A stretch of 64,000 nt of DNA from Dipteronia dyeriana (Eukaryota; Streptophyta; Magnoliopsida; Sapindales; Sapindaceae). The translations under genes and the position numbers were made by a program. The stretch covers positions 82,155,652-82,219,651 of the forward strand of contig CM065299.1 of NCBI GenBank assembly GCA_032871835.1, read 5' to 3'. Shown here in pieces: positions 1 to 11,440 of this stretch (its first letter is position 1; the number at the start of each line of letters is the position of its first letter). Below the pieces are notes generated by a model. It searched no databases. It had not been told where the DNA came from and saw only the letters and a program-made list of their open reading frames with translations.

Positions 1-1346
1 ATCCACACGAACTTGCATGGATAACTTGATATATTCTATCGGACCAATTTAGGGGTCCATTTATAAGAATAGGTCTAGTTCACATGTGGACTTTTTATTA
101 AGGTCCAATGGATTTAATAAAATAAGAAAAATAATAAATGGCCTTTATACTAGGTATGGGCGGCAATGGCTATGGTGAATAGCTTAAATATATTATTTTT
201 ATTTTATTATTATTTAATTAAATGGAAATTAATTAATTTATTGATTAATTAATTATTTAATTAAAAGTCAAAATCTTTTCCTATTAGGAGATGGTCTCCT
301 AAAACTATACTATTGTTGGTAGTATAGTTAATGTTAAATACTATATTTGATAAGTAGATAAATAAAAGGAGTTATTTATCTAATCAAATTAGGAAGTCTT
401 TAATATGGTTACAAATACACTTTTGAGTTGGATTAGAAGTTTTGGTGTTAGGATAGAATTCTTTTTTGAAAATGATTCTTAACCACCAAGTAAATCTACC
501 TAAGGAAAGGATTCTTAACTACCAAGTAATCCTTCTTAGGAAAGGATTTGTGATCCTAATCTATATCATATAAAATTCGGCCAGCCCTTATATATATACA
601 AAATGATAGAATTTATTTAAGATAAGGATTCTTAACTACCAAATAAATCCACCTAAGGAAAGGATTCTTGCCAACCAAGTAAATCCTTCTTAGGAAAGGA
701 TTTATGATCCTATATATATATATATGTGTGTGTGATTTTCGGCCAGCCCTATGAATTTTATGATGAAAATTTCGGTCATGCCTAGGTAATTTTCAAGAGA
801 GAATTTTGAGGGAGAAAAATTAGTTTTTGCTCTAGACAAAATTCGATCAACTCATAGATAAAAGGTGTGTGAATTCGGTCTAGAAGAGAAAAAAGGAGAA
901 CGTTTTTGTTTTCAATAGTATACTAGTATCCTTTACATCAAAAGGGTTTTGTGTACAACATTGAATCAAGGTTCACGCGAGTTTCAATCAAATTGATTGA
1001 TAATTCACAAGTGACCGGACGTTCTTGGATTTTTCATTTGGAGGATATTTGTAACTAACTAAGAAAAGATATTTGCTTTGTCCATCATCAGGAATACAAT
1101 TTAAAGAAAGGGAGCACACACTCCTAGGTGATTCACGTTCGTTATTGGATTGGAACATCTTGCGGAATCAATAAGGCGCTTGTTCAATCGTCACGCGAAA
1201 AAGGTACGATACTTTTATATACATCAATTAATCTATGGTTAAGGTTCTCGTTGCATAAAAGGGAAAAAAATTTATTTATACGCAAACCCTAATTTTCGTT
1301 TTTCTCACGCTTCCGCTGCGTTTGTAAACCGTTTTTTCCCTACAGG
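1..1346 (+). mobile_element. 3' part of a copia-type LTR
   Basis: An AT-rich stretch with no gene. It contains two copies of a 'ccaagtaaatccttcttagg' block (around 485-545 and 625-700) and two 'ggccagccc' motifs. It ends with 'cttccgctgcg...ccctaca' near 1346. A short 'ttccgctgcg' motif followed by an ACA end is what I know from the 3' ends of many plant copia LTRs, and a similar ending closes the next LTR at 1971. The 5' end lies outside the window. The assignment rests on this ending and on the overall character, not on any coding domain. Confidence 0.4.
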
Positions 1347-1971
1347 TTTTATGAAAAAGTTGGTGCAGGTGATATATATATATAAGCTACAGAGGCGTGG
1401 GTAAGAAAAAAACAAATTATATAGCAAAGACGTGTGAAATATATTCAGCAGAGGCATGATATATATATATATATGTGTGTGTGAGAAAGCAAGTGCAGGC
1501 GTATATATACAAATATATATTTGATATATATTGTTTTTGGAGATACGGAATCACATCTGTCAATATATTTTTTGCATGAGATGCAATTCATGTGTGCGTG
1601 AAATCTATACACCAAATTGAGAAGAAAGAGTTTCTTCAAATATTTCTATACATACTCTATTTAAGTTCCTGAGACAATGACGCGCCCACACGCAGTTACC
1701 AGATCCGGGAGATAGCGAGGAAGATCGAGTGGTTCAGACAGGAGCACATAGTATTTCAGACAGGAGCACATCGTAAAGTGAAGGAGCCTCCAAACGTTGG
1801 TATGTTCTTCTGATTTTATCGATTACAATTTCCTGTGTATACATATTGTATGTATTGGTTCCGAAATATAATTACGATCCAAAGTTCACTGGTCCCAATA
1901 CAAATATGATATGTATAAAAAAAAATAAAACCTAGTTCCGCTGCGTGACCGGTGAACGGGGTTCCAACAAT
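1347..1971 (+). mobile_element. Truncated LTR, same family as the solo LTR at 14844-16992
   Basis: From about 1660 to 1971 the sequence closely matches about 16690-16992: the 'cgcccacacgcagttaccag' block, 'gagatagcgaggaagatcga', 'gagcctccaaacgttggta', 'tccaaagttcactggtccca' and the terminal 'ggggttccaaca'. The earlier part is (TA)n-rich, as in the second copy. Only the 3' portion of the LTR is present; the preceding LTR (1-1346) appears to have been inserted into it or fused to it. No coding sequence is seen. Confidence 0.6.
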
Positions 1972-2104
1972 TGATCTCATATCTCTCTTTCTCGATCTCA
2001 TATTCTTCATAAAAAAAAACTTCATCTTCTCTCTCTCTACAAATTATCTCCCTCACATCGCTCCTCAAATTCTCTCTCACATATAGGGGTGGACACAAAA
2101 ACCG
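1972..2104 (+). repeat. Upstream copy of a duplicated pyrimidine-rich block
   Basis: This segment repeats 2691-2830 with moderate divergence: 'ctctctttctcgatctcat', 'cttcatcttctctctctctaca' and 'tctctcacatatag(g/t)ggtgg'. The duplicated unit includes the first roughly 25 bp of the hAT-like element that begins at 2805, so the duplication happened after that insertion. The copy breaks off a short way inside the element. Confidence 0.6.
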
Positions 2105-2428
2105 AAACCTATGTGTATCTCTAGTTATTATTTACCAGAGCTATGGATGGAGCTTTGACTTTCTTTGTCCATTTGTGGAAGTTCAAGAACTACGATGTTA
2201 AACATGAGTAATTATCATTTGAGACCCTAAATATTTTTGAAACATCAATTTTTAAAATAAGTTTATTTTTTTAATAAAATTCTCCATGACTTTTGGAATA
2301 TATATCAAATAGGTTCATCTGTTAGTTAGCTGATAGTCAAACTTAACATCTGTAAGGATATTTTTGTCTTTGAATCAAGAACATGCCATGTGTTACAAAA
2401 ATAGAAATAAAATGAAAATCAATTATAT

Positions 2429-2479
<51 letters not shown>

Positions 2480-2690
2480 GGAAATAAAACTAATCAATAA
2501 TTAAATTTAAAAATAAAACTAATCAAAGCTTATCACCATCACCAAATACACACCGGTTCATCATCACCCAAAACAACACCGCATAACACACAAACCAGTT
2601 CATCCTCTCTCTCTCTCTCATGTGAATCCACAACAGTGAAACACCCTCTACTACCTAAACCCCTCTCACCACCGGTCAAACACTATATCT
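2105..2690. other. Non-coding stretch with (AT)n microsatellite
   Basis: No gene seen. Contains an AT dinucleotide run at about 2434-2476 and a (CT)n tract near 2606-2619. It lies between the two copies of the duplicated block. Confidence 0.6.
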
Positions 2691-2804
2691 TGATCTCATC
2701 TCTCTCTTTCTCGATCTCATCTTCTTCTTAAACAAACAAACTTCATCTTCTCTCTCTCTACAAATTCTCTCCCTCACATCCCTCCTCAGTTTCTTTCTCA
2801 CATA

Positions 2805-3452
2805 TAGTGGTGGGCACAAAAACTGAAACCAAATTGAACAGAAGCAAACAAAACCGAAAAACGGTGTTTGGTTCGGTTCATAGCTTCTGTTCGGTTCAAA
2901 CCGATTTGAAATTTGAAAACCGAATTGAATTTGGTTCGGTTTGGTTTTGAACATACAAAATCGAACCGAACCGAATTGTCTTGATGAATTTTTTTGAAAT
3001 GTTCAATTTTATTATGGACTGTTTGATGACGATATTTTATTTTGAACTATATTATGTACTGCATTTTTTTTACTTATATTTTACTATAAGTTATGAAGAT
3101 TTTATATTTTGATTGAGTATGTTGACCAAATATGATTGGAATTTTAGATTTGGATTGAAAATTGTGTTATATTTTGTTTAATTTTTTTTTTACGTATTAT
3201 GTTTTTTTTTTAAGTTTTAGCCTAAATGCCAAAAAAACAATTTAAAGGCCCAAAAAATTTTAAACACATATAAAAAAAAACCTTCAAATCCCAGTAGCCC
3301 CAAAACCGAATTGACTCGAACCGAACCGAGATAAGGGTGTTCTGTTCAAAATGGTTCAAACCGATTCACATTTTCAAAAACCAAATATATGTCGGTTCAA
3401 TACGGTTTTGGTCAAAACCGAACCAAACTGAACCGATCCATGCACACCCCTA
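2805..3452. mobile_element. Non-autonomous hAT-like element A
   Basis: The element is 648 bp. Its left end reads TAGTGGTGGGCA and its right end, reverse-complemented, TAGGGGTGTGCA. The flanks are CTCACATA (2797-2804) and CTCACATC (3453-3460), an 8-bp target duplication with one mismatch, as expected for the hAT superfamily. The subterminal regions are full of 'ggttcggtt/aaccgaacc' repeats in both orientations. There is no transposase. Two related elements lie at 8830-9701 and 58385-59003. Confidence 0.75.
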
Positions 3453-3460
3453 CTCACATC

Positions 3461-5860
3461 TCAAATATCTCTCTCTCTTTTTTCTTTTCTTTTTTCCGTT
3501 GTTCTTTTTTTCAATATGTATTGGTTCTCATCTCTCTCTCTTTCATTTGGTTAGGTGTTGTTTGGGTGGAGTTAGGTGGGATGGATTTGATGGTGGTGTT
3601 CGGATAAGATCGAGGTGGAGAACAAGAAAATGATACGGTGAAACAGTATTTGGGTAAGCGGCGTCGACGCGATGGTTAGGTTTTGCAGGCGGCAACGTGT
3701 GGTGTGGTGGTTGGGTTTTGGTGTGGTGTGCAGGCGGCATCGTGTGGTGGATGTGGTATCCCCTATTCACAACCCACTTTCATGGTTCTGGATCTCGATC
3801 GGGATTCAGAAATGATATATATTCTTAAAAGTTCTTTGAAAAAGATGAACTAAAAAATGTGTTGGTTTTTATGAAGAACATATTCAATATATCTCTAAAT
3901 TTTAAAAATTATCTCCTGAAATCTGGAAAATTTCCCAAATTTGTTGATACTGTTTTTTTTTGTTAAAGATGTTGTTGGGTTGAACTAGTATGGTTGTGGG
4001 TCCATATGGATTTTTTTATTTTTTTACTTTTTGGAGGTTGAATGTTGTTGATGCTTGACAAAGATGGTGGTTGTGGTAGAGAAGATGATGATCTTTTTTT
4101 TTTTTAAATGTTTTACATATAAGTTTTTTAATTTGTAGGGATTTAAGATAAGATTAGATTAGTTTTTTTTTTATTCTTTATTTTTATTTTTTTGGATAAA
4201 TTATACAAATATTTTTTTAGTATCTTATTTTAAAATGTTGGTAACACGTGTTAGATTTTTGTTGGATTATATCAAAGTTGAATAATAAAATGTTAGAGGG
4301 TAAAATTATATTTTTAAACTCTTTAATCAAAGTTAAAGGTAAAATGGTCAATTTATATATTCGGTCACGTTTGACTGTTAAAAAAAAATATGGACCTATT
4401 TGATAAACTTTTCAAAATAGAGAAAATTTTACTAAAAAAACAAATTCGTTCAAAAAAATGATGTCTTAAAAATATTCAGGTACTTGAATGATAATAACCA
4501 GTTAAACATTCAATGCATTCTTTTCCAATATTGTGTCGCGGTATATTAATTGTCTGACTCAAATGTTTTTCGTCTGTTTCACCCGATAAGTAAGTTTGCA
4601 TCTGCGTGTTGACTACTGCAGTAGACTAGTACACATTTGTGGGCGTGTATCAAATGAAACCTCAAATCAGGTAATCAGGCAATCAGGTTGACCGTAATTT
4701 CACGCAAGTGTATGCCATTTTATTGACGAGATGGAGCAGATATAATTGCATTTCTTTTAAGGTATGTCTGGTGGGTGGATGAGACAAAATAAAGTGAGTT
4801 GAAATGAGGCAAGTTATCTATGTTGTATTTAGATAATTTGAGATATAACAGTTAATTATACTCTCGTGTATTTAGTATGATTGGAACAAGACATGATAAG
4901 AGATTTAAATGATTAAAGTGTTAACGTTGTGTTATTTATTGTTTAATATTTTTTTACCATATAATAGTGATAAATGAAACATGACAAGTATATATTTATA
5001 TGATTTTATTAAAAAAAAATTATATATCATATTTAACAAAAAAAAAAATGATTGAAAAATATATATATTTTATAATTTTATAGGATTATTATAGACAATT
5101 TTCTCATTATTTTCACGATTTCCTGCTTAGTCACTTCTTTATCAATTTCATGAAAAAATATATGCATATTTAATAATTTTATAGGATTCATGTTAAAAAA
5201 GTTATGCAAAAGTCACAATTCAAAATCCTTGATAGGTTCATCCATATATGTATTTTAAAGTTTTAAACACTTGCCTAAAAGTGTTTGGAACGAAGTGAAA
5301 GTGCATCTTTATCGCTGAGATTGATTTTCAAAAGAAGTACGGTCATAAATGAGATTTGAGATGGTGACAATGATGGTTGAGTTTTTTGGTTTGTCATTAG
5401 AGAAAAAGAGCTTAAACCCTTTCCCTTTTCAAGAAGTTATAAGTTCTCATTATTAGTTCAAAACATAAAACACAAAAATGGTTGTATTAATACAAAATCA
5501 TACTACCGTATTAAATAAAAATGGTCAATTGATAAAAGTGATCACAGGTTAAATTAACCTACACTAAATGCTTCCAAATATTTGACACTAACTATATCTA
5601 TACATATCTAAATGCCCACATAATAATAACAATAATTAAGCTAGTCTATACTACATAAGAAATAAGTTGAAATAGGGGGTTTTGGCAGTGCTTTTTGATT
5701 CGGTAGTGTACGATTTGTACCACTTTAATAACTTAAATTTTGTACCACTTTAATAACTTAAATTTTAAAGGCAAAATCAATTGAACTTCAAAAAATTCTC
5801 TTACTTTACATATATATATATATATTTATTTACTTTTCCACTTTTCATGTTCTTTATAGA
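3461..5860. other. Gene-free AT-rich intergenic DNA
   Basis: I see no supportable coding region. Homopolymer T runs and low-complexity AT stretches dominate, with a short G-rich GTGG/GGTTTTGG patch at 3690-3750. Confidence 0.5.
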
Positions 5861-6004
5861 GGTTTATTTAACAAACCTCAAATGGAGGTTGAAGTTGTTT
5901 GACCTTCGTTGGAAGTCTGTCCGACCTCCATAGAGATCGAAACTTAGCTCCATGGGAGGTCGATGAAGAAGATGGTGAAACAAATTTGAATTTTTTTATT
6001 TTTG

Positions 6005-6277
6005 TCCAGTAAGTCTCGGAAATATTCGAGACTTTCCATGTATTTTTCGTGACTTTTCATATATTTTTAAGACTTTTTATATTTTTCGAGACTCTTCATA
6101 TTTTTTTTGAAAATTTTTAGGTATTTTTTGAGACATTTCTTGTATTTTTCGAGACTTTATTGTATTTTTTCGACACTTTTCATGTATTTTTTAGACTTTT
6201 CATGTAATTTTCGAGACTTTTCAGGTATTTTCGTGACTTTTCAAATAGTTTCCAAGACTTTTTGATCATTTTCGAGA
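6005..6277 (+). repeat. Minisatellite, ~23-bp 'tttttcgagacttttcatgta' units
   Basis: About a dozen degenerate copies of a unit close to TTTTTCGAGACTTTTCATGTA run from 6005 to 6277, where an LTR begins. The unit resembles in style (GATCGAGA...TTTTTCAA) the arrays that flank the Mutator-like element at 10675 and 20160. It may be the subterminal array of another, otherwise lost, element. Confidence 0.65.
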
Positions 6278-7074
6278 TGTTGACGGTGATTTTTGTATCA
6301 GTCTCCCGTCACACAATTAGACCAAAGTAATGGCTAAGCATTAACAAAAGATAATAAGAAAAATAAATAAGACGTAGGATTTTAAATGGTAAAACCCTAA
6401 TGCGGGGAAACGTCCACGGTTGCCGATTACAGCAACAAAAACTCACTATGCATAAAGAAGATTACACACTCAATCACTCTTGCCTTCTTTCTGAGAATTG
6501 CGTTCAACCCCTTTTAGGTGTTTTTTTTTGGACTATTTATACATGCATAAAACCCTAATTCTTGATGTACAAGTACAAAAAGTTTCTGTAATTTAATAAA
6601 ATTCTAACTTCTTAGAGTCGTGCTCTCTTTCTTCCCTATTTGGGGTTGATTTATACTTAAATTGTCTTTAGACCTCTTTCCTAATATGGACTCTGATAAC
6701 TACAAGGAAGTTTGTTTCCTTATCAGAGTACTCTTCCAGAAACATTATCCAAATCAGACTCTTTTTTAGCGTATTTGAGTCGTGATTTCATTGAATCTGG
6801 GTGTTGTTCACGTGTCACAGGTCCGATCGTCCATTTTCCCGATCATTCTTGTTCCCCGATCATTGATTCAACCTGATCCTTAATCCCGACCATCTTGACA
6901 ACGCGATCGAGTTTTCTAATCCGATCATCTATGTTATCTAGTAGGGGAGAACTAGTCGGGTTTACTTGGTCCTACATGTGTTGACTTAACATGATCAAAC
7001 TCTAGTGACGTGGTGTTCCTGACCCTAGTCTTTTGCTGATGTGTCATGTTACTTAGAATTTTTCAATAACAACA
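6278..7074 (-). mobile_element. 3' LTR of a reverse-oriented LTR retrotransposon (possibly Tat/Retand type)
   Basis: On the minus strand the LTR runs from TGTTGTTATTG (7074) to CACCGTCAACA (6278), 797 bp. The bases just outside 7074 read, in element sense, TAAGGGGG, a polypurine tract directly before the LTR. That makes this the 3' LTR of an element extending rightwards, not a solo LTR. The 47158-48028 solo LTR is a forward-oriented relative: it shares the ATGACACATCA(G/T)CAAAAG block near the 5' end and the CACCGTCAACA terminus. Confidence 0.65.
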
Positions 7075-7340
7075 CCCCCTTAAACATACAAGATCGAGCA
7101 TCGCGTTCGAAATAGAACTCGTTTGGCGAAGTATGTTTAATTTATTATCACTTTTCATCGTGGTGTTCTTGAACGCGCATTTAATGTTTTACGGATAGAT
7201 GTTAATGTCAATCACGCTTATTTCGGCTGACACAATCATTTATCCATTTTTAAAAAAATTTAAACGGCGTGTGTTTATCGTTCCTCGTGCACCTACCCCA
7301 ATTCGTGTATGCATGCTGGTATGACATCACTTACCCCTAT

Positions 7341-7815
7341 ATATAGCTCGAAAACTTTTCATTTTTCCTTACGATTTCATAGTGATTCCTCGTAAAAACC
7401 CTAACTTCTCTTTTCCTCTAGATTTTGGCTTCTCATCTTCAAACTTCTGTGTCTTCATTACTTCCGCGCATATCTTAGGTATGAACCCAACACTTCGTTA
7501 TCGTTATTTTGAGCTTCTTATGCATGCCATCGAGGCTGGCGATAAAGAAAATATCGCTAGTCTCGACTCTTTTCTTTGGGATCGTTTTCCTTCATCCCAA
7601 CCTATTACTCTGAATGTGGATTATTCTATGGCTCGTCTTGGGTTTTTTCCCTTCTTTTTCTAATCCTCTTGGTTCCACTTCTGTTGATGTCCATCCAGAT
7701 ATATCGAAGAATACGAGACAAATTTCTTGGGCTTCTCATAAAACTAGGTATGCTGACAATGTTTGGAAGTTTTATATCAGTTGAGTCTCGTTTGGTTCAT
7801 ATTGGGTTCATTTGA
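7341..7815 (+). pseudogene. Broken reading frame next to the 3' LTR, possible antisense ORF
   Basis: A TATATATAG box at 7340-7348 is followed by an open frame from about 7382 (internal ATG at 7481) to 7663. Protein-like sequence then continues in a different frame (ending ...YADNVWKFYIS) to about 7790, so a frameshift is likely. I recognise no domain. Tat-clade retrotransposons are known to carry antisense ORFs between pol and the 3' LTR, and this is transcribed antisense to the element implied by the LTR at 6278-7074. That parallel is inference. It could instead be unrelated intergenic sequence. Confidence 0.3.
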
Positions 7816-7850
7816 GAAAACGAGTCAAAACCTAATATGCAATGAATGTG

Positions 7851-8829
7851 TGGTTAAAATATGATTGATTTCCACAACTACTTTATCAATAACCAATTGT
7901 ATATTTTTAAAAGTTCAGGAAAATGATTGATAAGCATTGCAATGAATGCGTGATTATGATCTGATTGGTTTGTATAGTCACATTATCAACAACTAATTAC
8001 ATATTTAAAAAAATTATAAAAAAAAAATCAAATCAATAAACGATCAAAATCAAGCAGAAGAACCGAAGGGAAGAATTCCAAATAAAGAGCGGTACGTGAG
8101 ACGAAATGAATAAGATACATGTTTATTGTGCAGTAGCTGACCAAGTTTTGGATGCGTTGATTGTTTACACGTTGTTCGGTGTCATTATCAGGTACGGATA
8201 CCGTTATTTGTAAGAGTAAAAAATACGAGGGGATAGGGGTAAAAATGGTAAATAAGCGTGGAAACCGAGGTACAAAGATAAGTGCGCCACTCTGTCCCGC
8301 CAAACACATTCCAACTTGCACTTCAGTTTCACCCTGTTAAACCATAGTTTCCCCCCTTTTTTTTCACTCTTAAAATTAGGCGGTCAATTCAGAAAATTAC
8401 CGCTTTATTCCACCAATTATTTATTTATTTTTACAGTATAACAACTATAAATTAATAATTTTTTTTATATAATAAGTTTTACATATATATATCTATGAAA
8501 TAAACCTATAATTTGATTTAAATTGTAAGGTAGCTTATTTATAAAATTCCTCTGAACCAATTGGTTTTATAAATTAATAATTTACTAAAAAATACACATA
8601 AGATTGATAAAGATGGTTACTTAAAATATGTATTTAATTTTTTTTTTCCTTAAAACTCAGATCTAGTATAATTTCATCTCAAATTTTTTTTATTGCACTT
8701 TAAAGTTTCGAGGTTGTATTTTTGTATTGCAATAAGAATTTTTTTAATATAATTAATGCTGTGAGTATTTCATTGCATGTAACAATAGTAACATGCTCAA
8801 AAGTTTGTTCTATCATCGTCAATTTTGCC
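7851..8829. other. Gene-free intergenic DNA
   Basis: No supportable coding sequence. A local repeat, 'atgcaatgaatg(t/c)gtg', occurs near 7838 and 7938 (about 100 bp apart), indicating a small tandem duplication. Otherwise AT-rich. Confidence 0.5.
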
Positions 8830-9701
8830 TAGGGGTGGACGTTTTCGGATTGGGTCGAAAATGTCTAGGGGCGGATGTTTTTGGATTGGGTTGGGTTGGG
8901 TTGAAAAATTTTCAACCCAATCCAACCCAACCTAATATTTATCGGGTTAGGTCGGGTTGATCGGGTTGGACTTTTTAAGCCTAATAGAAAAAATATATTT
9001 AAATTCAAATTTTGTTATATCAAAATTCAAATTTAAAATAATTTTTCACCATAATATCATATCACGTTGAGTTTAGATTACTTAAAATCATCAAAATCAA
9101 ATCATAACATATAATACAAATTGTTTAAATATTTCTTACATAATTAAAAAAAATTAAAATATAGCAATTTATACAACTTGGAAAGTCTCAATCTAAGTCT
9201 CCCATCCATTTTACAATTATAATCACTTCGTTAAATATCCCGTCGTAGTTGGATAATCTATTATTTATTTCAACCAACATAATAGTTTGAGTTTATATAC
9301 AATTATTAGACTTTTTCTACTAAATTCTTAATCAAATCCTAAGGAAAAAAATAGCATTTTAAAGTATAATCAATGATGTGTCATTTAATACAAAAGATGA
9401 AGATAATATATTAATATAATCACATATTTTTAATAAATGTATTATATATTACGGTATACAATATTTAAAATAATGTACTTTTATTTGTCATTTAAAATAT
9501 TATAAATGGTGCATGAGTAAACTTTTTAATTATTTTAAAAAAATTGAGATTTCATAATAAATCTAATAGTAAATAAAATTATTTAATTTTTTATTATTAT
9601 TTATGTCGGGTTGTCGGGTTGGATTGGATTATATTTTATTAACCCAATCTAATCGGGTTGGATCAGGTTGGGTTGGGTTGTCGGGTTGGTGCCCACCCCT
9701 A
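8830..9701. mobile_element. Non-autonomous hAT-like element B
   Basis: The element is 872 bp. Left end TAGGGGTGGACG; right end, reverse-complemented, TAGGGGTGGGCA. Flanks are ATTTTGCC (8822-8829) and ATTTTGTC (9702-9709), an 8-bp duplication with one mismatch. The subterminal parts contain tandem GGGTTGGGTT/AACCCAACC repeats; the centre is AT-rich with no coding capacity. A second end-like motif (TCTAGGGGCGGATG) about 35 bp inside suggests a duplicated left end. Confidence 0.7.
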
Positions 9702-9830
9702 ATTTTGTCATTCAAAAGATTATCAGTGATGTTGCCAATGATCTATTGTCAATATCTTTATTAATCAATAATTACTAATTTATCAATAGATTAATATCTT
9801 TGTCAATTAAAGTATTAATAGTTTGTATAT

Positions 9831-9847
9831 GGGGGGGGGGGGGGGGG
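9831..9847 (+). repeat. Poly-G run
   Basis: Seventeen consecutive G. It directly precedes the first copy of the 177-bp tandem repeat and may lie at or near the left terminus of the Mutator-like element, whose ends often start with G. A sequencing artefact cannot be excluded. Confidence 0.6.
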
Positions 9848-10378
9848 ATGTATGTTTAAAAGGCACAATTTAGTGTGGTCGGATAAAAATACCCCTAACT
9901 GTTGAAAAAGATAGAAAGTTGTCCTTCTATTAGTGTGTGAAAAGCTAGAGTGAGAAAGAGGCCGACGCCAACAGAATCGACGACGGAGTGACCGGAACGT
10001 GAACGAGAATACACCAGATTTGTGGATGTATGTTTAAAAGGCACAATTTAGTGTGGTCGGATAAAAATACCCCTAACTGTTGAAAAGATAGAAAGTTGTC
10101 CTTTTATTAGTGTGTGAAAAGCTAGAGTGAGAAAGAGGCCGACGCCAACAGAATCGACGACGAAGTGACCGGAACGTGAACGAGAATACACCAGATTTGT
10201 GGATGTATGTTTAAAAGGCACAATTTAGTGTGGTCGGATAAAAATACCCCTAACTGTTGAAAAAGATAGAAAGTTGTCCTTCTATTAGTGTGTGAAAAGC
10301 TAGAGTGAGAAAGAGGCCGACGCCAACAGAATCTACGACGAAGTGACCGGAACGTGAACGAGAATACACCAGATTTGT
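9846..10378 (+). repeat. Three tandem copies of a ~177-bp unit
   Basis: Copies start at 9846, 10024 and 10201 with 'ggatgtatgtttaaaaggca' and end with 'agaatacaccagatttgt'. They differ by only a few bases, so the triplication is recent. The unit holds a GC-rich part (gaggccgacgccaacagaatc). It lies between the poly-G run and the GATCGAGA array, in a position that fits a left subterminal region of the Mutator-like element. Confidence 0.9.
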
Positions 10379-10674
10379 TGCGATTGACAAAGGTAATTTA
10401 TGTTCGTTTTTTTTTTCTTCTGGATTTTGTAGTTGATAACTTGCCATTGCATGTTAGACTTGTGTTTTGTTGATTGAATTCGTAGATTATGGTTGAAAAC
10501 GAGATCTGAGAATGGTTGTGGTTTAGGTTTAGGGTTTGAAATTAAGTTGAATATGTGATGAGGGAGATGAAATTCTGGGTATCGATGAATTGTAATTTTT
10601 AGAAATTTTGAAATCGAGATTTTTTTTTTGCGAAATCGAGAATTTTTAGAACTAGATCGAGCATTTTAAAGTAA

Positions 10675-11440
10675 GAACCGAGAAGATTTTTTTTTCAATC
10701 GAGCATATTTTTCAAACGATCGAGATTATTTTCAAAAAATCGAGAATATTTTTCAAACGAGTGAGATTATTTTCAAAAGATCGGGAATATTTTCAAATGA
10801 TCGGGAATATTTTCAAATGATCAAGGTTATTTTTTAAAAGATCGAGAATATTTTCAAATGATCGAGATCATTTTGAAAAGATCGAGAATATTTTTCAAAC
10901 GATCGAGATTATTTTCAAAAGATCGAGAATATTTTTCAAACGATCGAGTATATTTTTCAAATGATCGAGTATATTTTTCAGAAGATCGAGAATATTTTTC
11001 AAATGATCGAGATTATTTTCAAAAGATTGAGAATATTTTTCAAATGATCGAGATTATTTTTCAAATGATCGAGATTATTTTTCAAAAAATCGAGAATATT
11101 TTTCAAACGATCGAGATTATTTTTCAAACGATAGAGAATAATGTTCAGACGATCGAAAATATTTTCCAAACGATCGAGATTATTTTTAAAAAGTTGAGAA
11201 TATTTTTCAAACGATCGAGATTATTTTTTAAAAGATCGATAATATTTTTTAAACGATCGAGATTATTTTTCAAACGATCGATAATATTTTTCAGAAGATG
11301 GAGAATATTTTTCAAACGATCGAGATTATTTTCAGAAGATGGAGAATATTTTTCAAACGATCGAAATTATTTTTCAAAAGATTGAGAATATTTTTCAAAC
11401 GATCGAGAATATTATCAAAGGATTGAGAATATATTTCATA
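10675..11440 (+). repeat. Minisatellite of 'gatcgagattatttttcaaa' units
   Basis: About 35 degenerate copies of a 20-21-bp unit, GATCGAGA(A/T)TATTTTTCAAA. The array stops just before the first exon of the DUF1985/Ulp1 gene. A similar array with the same core (GATCGAGATCTTTTTCAAG) lies beyond the transposase at 20160-20475, in the same orientation. The two arrays bracket the coding part of the Mutator-like element. Confidence 0.9.

Noticed and set aside
3337..3770. Several 70-100-codon frames on both strands
   Set aside because: They overlap the right end of a hAT-like element and a GTGG-rich low-complexity patch; composition is not protein-like.
10858..11385. Open frame of 175 codons (repeating FFKRSRLF/IEIIFQ)
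   Set aside because: It lies wholly in the 20-bp GATCGAGA minisatellite; the protein repeat is a product of the DNA repeat being near a multiple of three.
10675..11440. Regularly spaced short repeats as a CRISPR array
   Set aside because: Units are contiguous and degenerate with no unique spacers, in a eukaryotic genome. It is a minisatellite.
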